Positions 30,264 to 38,093 of a stretch of DNA of 64,000 nucleotides are shown one piece after another (position 1 is the first letter of the stretch; each line of letters opens with the position of its first letter). Made by a program: the position numbers and the translations under genes. Under the pieces are notes generated by a model. That model saw only the letters and a program-made list of their open reading frames with translations. It did not search any database and had not been told where the DNA came from. The DNA comes from Acidithiobacillus sp. AMEEHan (GTDB taxonomy: Bacteria; Pseudomonadota; Gammaproteobacteria; Acidithiobacillales; Acidithiobacillaceae), in the NCBI RefSeq assembly GCF_030996345.1, contig NZ_CP118747.1, positions 990,001 to 1,054,000 of the forward strand. The letters run 5' to 3'.

Positions 30264-31837
30264 ATGAGAGTATCCCTCCAGAAAACCAAAACATTCTGTC
30301 TGGAAGACACGTCGCTGAAGGATGCGTCGAAAAGCGTAGTTTGGTGGTACGGACCAGTCTTGAAGAACAGTAGGGCTCACTCAGTTCCGAAGATTGTTGT
30401 CTTCTTCCGTCGTATCAATGATAAGGGCGAATTAGGCGGAATTTTTCAGCGAGAAGCTGCACTCACCCATCTGGGACTATTACGTATTGGTTCTGTTTGG
30501 CATAACGGAATGAGCAATACAAAGATTAAATATAAAAAAGAGACTTTTGCTATCTCATTTAACGATGATTTCTGGGAGATTCTTTCACCACATAACAGCG
30601 TACAAGGCAGCAAAGGGTGCAACCCTATTCCATCAGTAGACTACCGCCTTGCTTATCCATTTGACAAAAATTATCTATTGAGTTTTCAGCTGAATGACGA
30701 CAGAAGGCTACTGATTCCATGCATTGAATTCTATGCTCGCTACTATGGACACTCATCTGAGATAAAACGTGTGCTAGCGACATATCTGTGAGAAGATGCC
30801 AAAAAGCGACTTTTTAAACCTATTGAAGAACCGACACCTCAGAATACCTGGGCGGTGAAACTTTCAAGAAAAATGTACAACAATGACGTAGTGTTCCTTG
30901 CTCACGTTCTCTATGATCCTTATGCGACCCGTGCAGCCAAAAATATATATGCACAAATCGAAACGGCAATGGGCGCCGACCAGAAATATGCGTTTCTGAA
31001 AGTAGGGCCATGGTTTAAAGGTTCCGCAAAGATTTTGGTTGCAGGATTACCTATTGATAATGGAAAGGCATTCCTTGGATTACGCATCCTTGGCGGTAGC
31101 CATCCTCATGGAAAAACAATTATCCGCGACAGAGAGAATACAAACAATGGCAATGAACTATCAAATAACGAGGATTATATTGGAGAAAAACGCAGCGGCA
31201 CACTGCGACTGCTACAGAAGCTACCAGACATAGTCGATTTAACAGACGATGACGAACCAGACCATGCATCTCCTACGTTAGAAATCGAGGATGATGATTT
31301 TCTGGTACTTGGAGAACCACGCCGAGTGATTTCCCGGAGATCCGCAAGCGAAAGCAAAAGCAAAAGCGAAGGTAGGCGTGGCCCAGAAACAGCGGTAAAT
31401 GAATCAACTTTTTCTACCGGTGAGCCCTATGGTACCAGGAAAGGAGTTGGGCAGGCGTTAATCCACGCTCAAGTCGCATTAGAATCAAAAGGAATATTGC
31501 GCGACATGTGGAACGCTGCACTATTCTTAAAGAAGACTTACAAGGATGCTATTTTCTCGGTAGACTGGTTCACATTTGAGAATGGATTTAGTAGCAACCC
31601 GGAACCGAAGTTAATTTCAATGAAGCCGTACGATAGAGATGACAAAGAGATAGATGCGGCTACCAAACGATGGGTTTACTATGACATAAAGGAACGCATA
31701 CCACGCGGCGTACTGGTCATTCGAATCATTGCGTCCGGAAAATCTGTTTATCTCCTTGAAATCCAACGTCGACAATTAACAAAAACTCTCGATAACGGGA
31801 ATCGGAAGAAAGTTGAGGAACCGTTCAAAGGTATTGT
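30264..31837 (+). pseudogene. large hypothetical protein, possibly TnsE-like, with in-frame TGA and 3' truncation by an IS
   Basis: One reading frame runs from ATG 30264 to the edge of the ISL3 copy at 31838, broken by a single TGA at 30789-30791 (after VLATYL) and with no other stop. Joined, it gives about 525 residues. The segment LLIPCIEFYARYYGHS resembles YLIPAMELIRSLFLHN of TnsE at a similar position, and the C-terminal part (ESKGILRDMWNAALFLKK, then VLVIRIIASGKSVYLLEIQR) is laid out like the TnsE C-terminal domain. This similarity was judged by eye and is weak. A serine/lysine/glutamate-rich linker lies between. The base composition is AT-richer than the core genes. If the TGA were read through the gene could be live up to the IS; otherwise it is dead. 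Confidence 0.55.
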
Positions 31838-33141
31838 GGCTCCTCGACACATTGAGTGGGTAAGGCGGTATGATTGCTTTATGGGAAGGGCAGCGAGCTG
31901 AGGATAAGGATGGACCAAGGTAATCAACTGTTCACTCTGGCGTTGGGGTTGGTTCCGCCGTGGATGGTGGACGATGTGCGGTTCACGGTGGAGGAAAAGC
32001 GCCTGGACCTGCATGTGAACTTCCCAAGGGGTAGTCAGTTTCCCTGTCCGGTCTGCGGCCAGGACTGCCCGGTCTATGACACCCAGGAGAAGGTCTGGCG
32101 TCACCTCGACTTCTTCCAGCATGCGGCTTATCTCCATGCCCGCGTACCACGGGTCCATTGCCCGGAACACGGCGTGCATTTGGTATCCGTCCCTTGGGCG
32201 CGGGAAGGCTCGGGATTCACGCTGCTCTTTGAGGCTCTAGTCATGGCCATGGTCCGGGAGATGCCCGTGTTGACGGTCTCCCGCCTAGTGCGGGAGACGG
32301 ACCAGCGACTCTGGCGGGTGCTCGATCATTACGTCGCCAAGGCCCGCGAGGCCGCGGACATGTCAGAGGTCCATTCCGTCGGTATCGATGAGACGAGCAG
32401 CCGGCGCGGCCATGATTACATCACCCTGTTTGTGGACCTCGTGGCGAAGCGCCTGCTGTTTGCCACACCCGGCAAGGATGCCGAGACTTTTGCGCAGTTC
32501 GCCGAAGATCTGCAGGCCCATGGCGGCAGCGCCGAGGCCATTACGGAGGTCAGCATGGACCTCTCGCCAGCCTTCCAAAAAGGGGCCGCAGAACACCTGC
32601 CCAACGCCCAGGTCACCTTCGATCGCTTTCACCTCATGAAGCTCGTCAATGAGGCCGTAGATGCCGTACGCAAGGGGGAAGCCCTCTCCCAACCAGACCT
32701 GAAAAAGAGCCGCTGGCTTTGGCTCAAGAACCCGGGAAAGCTCTCCGCCAAGCAAAGCGCCAGGCTCCGGGAGATCCTCAAGAACCAGAACCTCAAGACA
32801 GCACAGGCTTATCAGCTTCGCCTGACCTTCCAAGAAATCTTCACCGTCCAGAATCGCCACCAGGGCGCCACCCTGCTCAAGGCCTGGGTGGAAAACGTCA
32901 AGGACAGCGGATTACCGCCAATGGTCAAGGTCGCCTACACCGTCATGAATCACTGGGATGGTGTGCTCCGCTGGTTCGAGAGCCAGATCACCAACGGGAT
33001 TCTGGAAGGCTTCAATAGCCTCCTCCAGTCCGCCAAGGCAAAAGCCCGTGGCTACCGTACCCACAAGAACTTTATCAACATGGCCTACCTGATCCTCGGT
33101 AAACTGGATCTCAGGCTACCCACATGAAACATCGAAGAACC
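31838..33141 (+). mobile_element. ISL3-family insertion sequence, copy 2 (first of a head-to-tail pair)
   Basis: This is a 1304-bp element with the same ends as copy 1 (GGCTCCTCGA at the left, TCGAAGAACC at the right). It truncates the preceding gene. The left flanking 8 bp are GGTATTGT, and the 5 bp after the right end are GGTAT, the beginning of the same octamer. Confidence 0.95.
31910..33127 (+). CDS. ISL3-family transposase (copy 2)
   Basis: The 405-residue product has the same translation as the copy at 16806-18023: zinc finger CPVCGQDCP, VGIDETSSRRGHDY, VSMDLSPAF and NGILEGFNSLLQ. ATG 31910 follows GAGGATAAGG. No defect is visible, so all copies could encode active enzyme. The coding orientation is + here, opposite to copy 1. 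Confidence 0.93.
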   Translation: MDQGNQLFTLALGLVPPWMVDDVRFTVEEKRLDLHVNFPRGSQFPCPVCGQDCPVYDTQEKVWRHLDFFQHAAYLHARVPRVHCPEHGVHLVSVPWAREGSGFTLLFEALVMAMVREMPVLTVSRLVRETDQRLWRVLDHYVAKAREAADMSEVHSVGIDETSSRRGHDYITLFVDLVAKRLLFATPGKDAETFAQFAEDLQAHGGSAEAITEVSMDLSPAFQKGAAEHLPNAQVTFDRFHLMKLVNEAVDAVRKGEALSQPDLKKSRWLWLKNPGKLSAKQSARLREILKNQNLKTAQAYQLRLTFQEIFTVQNRHQGATLLKAWVENVKDSGLPPMVKVAYTVMNHWDGVLRWFESQITNGILEGFNSLLQSAKAKARGYRTHKNFINMAYLILGKLDLRLPT

Positions 33142-33146
33142 GGTAT
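33142..33146. other. 5-bp spacer GGTAT between tandem ISL3 copies
   Basis: Only GGTAT separates the right end of copy 2 from the left end of copy 3. It equals the first five bases of the octamer on the left of copy 2. Confidence 0.9.
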
Positions 33147-34450
33147 GGCTCCTCGACACATTGAGTGGGTAAGGCGGTATGATTGCTTTATGGGAAGGGC
33201 AGCGAGCTGAGGATAAGGATGGACCAAGGTAATCAACTGTTCACTCTGGCGTTGGGGTTGGTTCCGCCGTGGATGGTGGACGATGTGCGGTTCACGGTGG
33301 AGGAAAAGCGCCTGGACCTGCATGTGAACTTCCCAAGGGGTAGTCAGTTTCCCTGTCCGGTCTGCGGCCAGGACTGCCCGGTCTATGACACCCAGGAGAA
33401 GGTCTGGCGTCACCTCGACTTCTTCCAGCATGCGGCTTATCTCCATGCCCGCGTACCACGGGTCCATTGCCCGGAACACGGCGTGCATTTGGTATCCGTC
33501 CCTTGGGCGCGGGAAGGCTCGGGATTCACGCTGCTCTTTGAGGCTCTAGTCATGGCCATGGTCCGGGAGATGCCCGTGTTGACGGTCTCCCGCCTAGTGC
33601 GGGAGACGGACCAGCGACTCTGGCGGGTGCTCGATCATTACGTCGCCAAGGCCCGCGAGGCCGCGGACATGTCAGAGGTCCATTCCGTCGGTATCGATGA
33701 GACGAGCAGCCGGCGCGGCCATGATTACATCACCCTGTTTGTGGACCTCGTGGCGAAGCGCCTGCTGTTTGCCACACCCGGCAAGGATGCCGAGACTTTT
33801 GCGCAGTTCGCCGAAGATCTGCAGGCCCATGGCGGCAGCGCCGAGGCCATTACGGAGGTCAGCATGGACCTCTCGCCAGCCTTCCAAAAAGGGGCCGCAG
33901 AACACCTGCCCAACGCCCAGGTCACCTTCGATCGCTTTCACCTCATGAAGCTCGTCAATGAGGCCGTAGATGCCGTACGCAAGGGGGAAGCCCTCTCCCA
34001 ACCAGACCTGAAAAAGAGCCGCTGGCTTTGGCTCAAGAACCCGGGAAAGCTCTCCGCCAAGCAAAGCGCCAGGCTCCGGGAGATCCTCAAGAACCAGAAC
34101 CTCAAGACAGCACAGGCTTATCAGCTTCGCCTGACCTTCCAAGAAATCTTCACCGTCCAGAATCGCCACCAGGGCGCCACCCTGCTCAAGGCCTGGGTGG
34201 AAAACGTCAAGGACAGCGGATTACCGCCAATGGTCAAGGTCGCCTACACCGTCATGAATCACTGGGATGGTGTGCTCCGCTGGTTCGAGAGCCAGATCAC
34301 CAACGGGATTCTGGAAGGCTTCAATAGCCTCCTCCAGTCCGCCAAGGCAAAAGCCCGTGGCTACCGTACCCACAAGAACTTTATCAACATGGCCTACCTG
34401 ATCCTCGGTAAACTGGATCTCAGGCTACCCACATGAAACATCGAAGAACC
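33147..34450 (+). mobile_element. ISL3-family insertion sequence, copy 3 (second of the pair)
   Basis: The element is 1304 bp with ends as in the other copies. The right flank begins TCGATGTA, which matches neither the left flank of copy 2 nor the spacer, so DNA adjacent to the pair has been lost. It truncates the OLD-like ATPase gene on the other strand. Confidence 0.95.
33219..34436 (+). CDS. ISL3-family transposase (copy 3)
   Basis: The translation is the same 405-residue protein as the other two copies, starting at ATG 33219 behind GAGGATAAGG. No stop or shift is seen. The right-end promoter region of copy 2 faces this gene through the 5-bp junction, an arrangement known in other IS families to create a strong junction promoter; whether ISL3 does so here is not shown by the sequence. 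Confidence 0.93.
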   Translation: MDQGNQLFTLALGLVPPWMVDDVRFTVEEKRLDLHVNFPRGSQFPCPVCGQDCPVYDTQEKVWRHLDFFQHAAYLHARVPRVHCPEHGVHLVSVPWAREGSGFTLLFEALVMAMVREMPVLTVSRLVRETDQRLWRVLDHYVAKAREAADMSEVHSVGIDETSSRRGHDYITLFVDLVAKRLLFATPGKDAETFAQFAEDLQAHGGSAEAITEVSMDLSPAFQKGAAEHLPNAQVTFDRFHLMKLVNEAVDAVRKGEALSQPDLKKSRWLWLKNPGKLSAKQSARLREILKNQNLKTAQAYQLRLTFQEIFTVQNRHQGATLLKAWVENVKDSGLPPMVKVAYTVMNHWDGVLRWFESQITNGILEGFNSLLQSAKAKARGYRTHKNFINMAYLILGKLDLRLPT

Positions 34451-35072
34451 TCGATGTATTGACCTCCCGGAGCATTTCCTCGATCTTTTCGCGCTTGTCG
34501 TCAGGGAGTTGGATGGATTTCAGGAAACCGCTCCAGAACTGGCCGCGTTGCCCAAACTCCTGAGAGGCGTCGCGAAGCGCCGAAAGGAAAAAGAGCGGCA
34601 CAAACCGGGAAATCAGATTGAGAGGCGTCGCGTTCCTGAGAACCAATTCCGTGCCGCTGGAATTGAGAAAGGCCCATTTCGTTTCAAACGATCCAAATTC
34701 CGACTGGTAGGCTCCTTTGGCCTGCAACCAGATGTGATTCAGCCCGGTTGTATCCAACTGAATCACTTCGTTCATCTGTTGGACCACCGTATCGGGCCAG
34801 TCCCCTTCTTGTTCCTCGGCGAAATGTAGAGTAATCGAGATTAGGTCCGCTGTTTGCGGTGTGGTATCGGCGTCTTTTAGATGGAAATCGTATTCGGTGA
34901 ATTGGCCACCGCGCCGGACGCCGAAACCGCGCGTTAGAACGAGCCGGATAGCCTCCAGTACGGTTGACTTGCCGGCATTGTTTTCGCCGATGAGCACCGT
35001 CAAGCGGTCAAGGGGCAGATGAAGCGAGTGGACGCCTCGGAATTTTTCTATTTTGACTTCAATAAGTCTCAT
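34451..35072 (-). CDS. OLD-family/AAA ATPase N-terminal part, truncated by IS copy 3
   Basis: The 207 visible residues begin MRLIEVKIEKFRGVHSL and contain Walker A GENNAGKSTVLEA near residue 33, the layout of OLD-type nucleases (OLD, GajA of Gabija, and related defence ATPases). The Walker B, signature and C-terminal TOPRIM nuclease regions are missing because the IS cuts the gene at 34450. The start codon lies 49 bp downstream, on the minus strand, of an attC-like site, so this may be the first gene of the next integron cassette. It cannot make an active nuclease in this state. Confidence 0.75.
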
Positions 35073-35120
35073 CTGTTCAGTTTCCGATTACATTCCTCAC
35101 GCTGTATCAAATTTCGTTGT

Positions 35121-35193
35121 GCGTAACACCCGAGGTAACCGGCGCGAGTCCCGCGTAGCGGGATGAGCGTCCGGTTGACCGAGATGTTAGCAC
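35121..35193 (-). other. attC-like site downstream of the TIR gene
   Basis: This 73-bp imperfect palindrome has ends GCGTAAC and GTTAGCAC, inner complementary boxes GGTAACCGG and CCGGTTGACC, and a central hairpin TCCCGC/GCGGGA. The TIR-gene stop codon lies inside the outer box, as is typical of integron cassettes. The consensus cores RYYYAAC and GTTRRRY are matched imperfectly. Confidence 0.7.
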
Positions 35194-36047
35194 TCCACGA
35201 GTTGGGCAAACTGTGCGGAGCCATCTGGCAGAATCCAGTACTTGAAGTGCAAGCTGTCCTCAGCATCACCGCGAGTGTCATCTTTTACCTCAACGATCTG
35301 TAACGCCGCGTAAAAGCCCTGCACGTTCTGTAGGACCACGAACCGGCCAACCTCGGGGCTCCGAACGCGGCTCGTGAATTCGAGGTCTTCGATGGGCGGA
35401 ATACCTGCAAGCGTTATACCTCGCGGGGCCAATGCCAACCCTCGCAGATTTGTTGAGTCTGTGTAGCAGTGGATCGATGTGTTACTAGCCTTGCTCCAGT
35501 GCGTGTTGAACTCAAGCGTACCTTCGCCAATGCGGAAGTGCCCGTTGAAGTTGGAGTAGTTGAATCGTGCTTCACCTACCAGCACCGGACTTTTCGGGGG
35601 CGGCACCTGATCGGCCCTTATTGAGGTCTCGGGCCGGCCGAGCTTCTCACAAACGAGCCGCGCTACCTGTGCGGGTGAATGCGTTCGCAGGTCGATGAAC
35701 CCGGTAGTTGGCAGTAGCCCAGGAATCTCCGTGTCATCGAACCGGGCCGGGAGAATGTACTCCCTACCCTCATCCAGCGCGCGCGACTGGGCCGCACGAC
35801 GTTCGTGGTTGGGCCAGACCTTTTGCTGATAATGACGGGAGATGAACATCAACGTGTACTGCGCCTTGTTGCGGTAAACACTGCTAAGGTGCACGTACAG
35901 ATCCTTGCCCCAAAGATCCACTTCTTCATACCGGTCATAGAACACCGACACCCCACGAGCCCTGAGCTCCTCTGCGACAATTTCGACGTACGCTCTGTCT
36001 TCGCCAGCGAAGGAGAGTGCGACTTGATGTTCCACCGTACTTTCCAT
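35187..36047 (-). CDS. TIR-domain protein encoded as an integron-type cassette
   Basis: The 286-residue protein starts with a bacterial TIR domain (residues about 8-125): VALSFAGEDRAYVEIVAEEL, GVSVFYDRYEEVDLWG and YTLMFISRHYQQKVWPNHE, where the last Glu is at the position of the NAD-cleaving catalytic residue. The C-terminal 150 residues are not recognised and may be a sensor or effector partner domain. TIR proteins commonly act in anti-phage defence by degrading NAD or making signal nucleotides. The gene sits exactly between two attC-like sites with no promoter space of its own, so it is a cassette and probably relied on an external promoter. Confidence 0.85.
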   Translation of the reverse strand: MESTVEHQVALSFAGEDRAYVEIVAEELRARGVSVFYDRYEEVDLWGKDLYVHLSSVYRNKAQYTLMFISRHYQQKVWPNHERRAAQSRALDEGREYILPARFDDTEIPGLLPTTGFIDLRTHSPAQVARLVCEKLGRPETSIRADQVPPPKSPVLVGEARFNYSNFNGHFRIGEGTLEFNTHWSKASNTSIHCYTDSTNLRGLALAPRGITLAGIPPIEDLEFTSRVRSPEVGRFVVLQNVQGFYAALQIVEVKDDTRGDAEDSLHFKYWILPDGSAQFAQLVEC

Positions 36048-36053
36048 TTGGAG

Positions 36054-36140
36054 TGCTAACGCCCGCGCTAACCGGCGGGCTTGGGCGACGCGCCATAGGC
36101 GCGTTGACCAAGACCGTCCGTGTTGAGCGCATGGTTAGCG
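36054..36140 (-). other. attC-like site upstream of the TIR gene
   Basis: This 87-bp imperfect palindrome has GCTAAC at one end and GGTTAGCG at the other, nested boxes (GCGCTAACCGGCGGGC) and a central hairpin ACGCGCC/GGCGCGT. Read on the minus strand, its GTTAGCA core lies only a few bases before the TIR start codon, the normal cassette geometry. No integron integrase is in the window. Confidence 0.75.
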
Positions 36141-36198
36141 GTCAACTGCTTGAGCATAAATGTAGAAGACGAAGGACACAACCCACCCTCCCTTGACA

Positions 36199-37626
36199 TG
36201 TAGAAGCAAATTAGTAATGTCCGCTCTCAGCAAGATAGAAATGTCCGCTTCGGGGTTTGGAAGTGGAGACTTGGATGGAGAAGCGGATCGAGATGAACGA
36301 GCGAGAGCTGGAACGGCTGAAGGTGCTTGAGCGGGTACTCGCTGGGGATCTTGATCAGAAGCAGGCGGCGATGAGGTTGGGGCTGACGGATCGGCAGGTC
36401 AGAAGACTGATGAGGCGCTATGAGTGCGAGGGTGCGGCAGGGCTCATCAGTCGGCGACGGGGGAAGCCCTCCAATCGGCGCCTTGCGCCGGCGGTCAAGG
36501 AAACGATCCTAGCGCGGGTGCCAGAGCGCTACGCGGACTTTGGTCCGACGTTGGCGGTGGAGTATTTGCGTGGGGAAGGCTTGCGGGTCTCCAAGGAGAC
36601 GTTGCGCGGCTGGATGGTCGAGGCAGGCTTATGGAAGGCCAGACAAAAGCGCTCACTCCGTCTGCATCCGCCGAGGCCCCGCCGGGTGCGGCGCGGTGAG
36701 CTGATCCAGATCGATGGCAGCCCCCATGACTGGTTTGAAGGTCGGGGGCCGCGCTGTTGCCTGATCGCCTTCATCGACGACGCCACCAGCCAGGTGACGT
36801 TTGCCCGCTTCGTGCCGGTGGAGAGCACACAGGCCTACCTAGATGTGCTCAAGGCTTACGTGACGACCTACGGCTGCCCGGCGGCGCTCTACAGCGACCG
36901 GCATGGCATTTTTACCAAGCACGATCCGGAAGATGGCAAGCCCACCCAGTTCCAACGTGCCACAGCCAGCCTGGGCATGGAGACGATCCAGGCTTTGACC
37001 CCACAGGCCAAGGGGCGGGTGGAGCGGCTCTTCCAGACCCTGCAGGATCGCCTCGTCAAAGCCATGCGTCTTGCGGACATTGCCGATATCGAAGCCGCCA
37101 ATGTCTTCCTGACGGGTTATTTGCCCGAGCACAATGCCCGCTTCGCCGTCGCGCCGCTTGATCCGGCAGATGCCCACCAGTCCTATGAAGGCGAGGCCAG
37201 CGAACTCGCCCGCATTTGTGCCATCCAACACACCCGCACCCTGTCCAAAGACCTGGTGCTGTCTTTCCGACGGCAACGCTACATCGTGCAAACGAACGGC
37301 GCACCCCGTTATGCCCTGCGGGGGAAGAGAATCACGGTGGTCGAGTATGGCGACGGGCGGGTGGAACTGCTTGCCGGTCAAGAAATCCTGCCCTACAAGG
37401 TATTCGATCCCGCCCAGGACGTCTTCACAGCCGTCGATGACAAGACCCTCAATGCACGGGTGGATGCCATCCTCAAGACACGCCAGCCCAAAGAGAAAGG
37501 GCGGCCCGGTCCCGATCACCCTTGGCGACGCGCCTTCGCAACCCCTGCCCCGGGCGACAAAACATCCGCGCCCAACCGGACATCTCTATTTTGCCCAGAA
37601 CCGGACATTTCTACTTTGCCTTGACA
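36199..37626 (+). mobile_element. IS1202-like (ISNCY group) insertion sequence
   Basis: The element is 1428 bp. The ends TGTAGAAGCAAATTAG and TGTCAAGGCAAAGTAG (read inward) agree at about 20 of 26 positions, and each end has a second internal copy of an RTAGAAATGTCCG-type motif. It is flanked by the perfect 17-bp direct repeat CCCACCCTCCCTTGACA (36182-36198 and 37627-37643). Long target duplications are known for this group. Confidence 0.85.
36275..37624 (+). CDS. IS1202/ISNCY-type DDE transposase
   Basis: The 449-residue transposase has an N-terminal helix-turn-helix (LDQKQAAMRLGLTDRQVRRL), an rve/DDE core with IQIDGSPHDWFEGRG (first Asp), LYSDRHGIF (second Asp) and KGRVERLFQTLQDR (Glu), and a C-terminal domain. 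ATG 36275 is preferred to TTG 36257. It fills the element almost to its right end. No disruption is visible. Confidence 0.9.
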   Translation: MEKRIEMNERELERLKVLERVLAGDLDQKQAAMRLGLTDRQVRRLMRRYECEGAAGLISRRRGKPSNRRLAPAVKETILARVPERYADFGPTLAVEYLRGEGLRVSKETLRGWMVEAGLWKARQKRSLRLHPPRPRRVRRGELIQIDGSPHDWFEGRGPRCCLIAFIDDATSQVTFARFVPVESTQAYLDVLKAYVTTYGCPAALYSDRHGIFTKHDPEDGKPTQFQRATASLGMETIQALTPQAKGRVERLFQTLQDRLVKAMRLADIADIEAANVFLTGYLPEHNARFAVAPLDPADAHQSYEGEASELARICAIQHTRTLSKDLVLSFRRQRYIVQTNGAPRYALRGKRITVVEYGDGRVELLAGQEILPYKVFDPAQDVFTAVDDKTLNARVDAILKTRQPKEKGRPGPDHPWRRAFATPAPGDKTSAPNRTSLFCPEPDISTLP

Positions 37627-37688
37627 CCCACCCTCCCTTGACACCCACCCTCCCTTGACACCCACCCTCCCTTGACACCCACCCACCC
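37627..37688. repeat. 17-bp tandem repeat, 3.6 copies, beside the IS1202-like element
   Basis: CCCACCCTCCCTTGACA occurs at 37627-37643, 37644-37660 and 37661-37677 and then degenerates to CCCACCCACCC. A further copy lies on the other side of the IS (36182-36198). The unit equals the target duplication of the IS, and each unit contains TTGACA. Confidence 0.9.
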
Positions 37689-37703
37689 GGCGAACCCATT
37701 AAA

Positions 37704-37732
37704 TTGACAGAGGCTTGAGAAATTCCCATACT
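37704..37732 (+). promoter_or_regulatory. candidate promoter of the QueC/OGG-linked gene set
   Basis: TTGACA (37704-37709), a 17-bp spacer and CATACT (37727-37732) lie about 40 bp before the ATG at 37773. The -35 box is perfect; the -10 box matches at four of six positions. Confidence 0.5.
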
Positions 37733-37772
37733 TGCTTTAAGGTTTATCCAATAAGCAGCGGGGGTTGATTCC

Positions 37773-38093
37773 ATGTCTGGAAGTGGTGGTGGTGTTGGCG
37801 GCAGTTCCGACTACGACATACCGTGTGACAGTCTGGAATTCGAGGCACAACTTACCAGCCCACAGCCTGCGATTGTCCCAACGCTTGTGGTTGGAGAGGT
37901 TCTCGACATTATAATCACTATTATGAACGACCAAGTCGTACTGCAAGTTCTCAAAAATGGTCAGGTGGCAGGCGGTCTCGCCGGGCCTGATGCGACTCGT
38001 CTTCGTAATTGCATCGAGAAGCATCACAAGTACGGGGCTACCGTGCGACTCGTCAATGGTGGTCAGGTTCGAGTCCTTATCAAACACGTATGA
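37773..38093 (+). CDS. small protein with glycine/serine-rich N-terminus, first gene of the QueC-linked set
   Basis: This 106-residue protein begins MSGSGGGVGGSSDYD and continues as a compact beta-rich domain (LVVGEVLDIIITIMND, VVLQVLKNGQVAGGL, ATVRLVNGGQVRVLI). I do not recognise a named family. A GGGGG ribosome site precedes the ATG. Its stop overlaps the next start (ATGA), so it is coupled to the PfkB-NDT gene. Small partner proteins beside QueC-like enzymes occur in defence loci; the flexible glycine-rich N-terminus makes it a candidate substrate of the QueC-like ligase, which is inference. Confidence 0.75.
   Translation: MSGSGGGVGGSSDYDIPCDSLEFEAQLTSPQPAIVPTLVVGEVLDIIITIMNDQVVLQVLKNGQVAGGLAGPDATRLRNCIEKHHKYGATVRLVNGGQVRVLIKHV

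Noticed and set aside
30789-30791. Selenocysteine or programmed read-through at the TGA
   Set aside because: No SECIS-like hairpin is evident directly after the TGA, no selenoprotein family fits, and the same gene is also cut by an IS; decay is simpler.
37621-37688. CRISPR-like array from the 17-bp repeats
   Set aside because: Units are directly adjacent without spacers and equal the IS target duplication.
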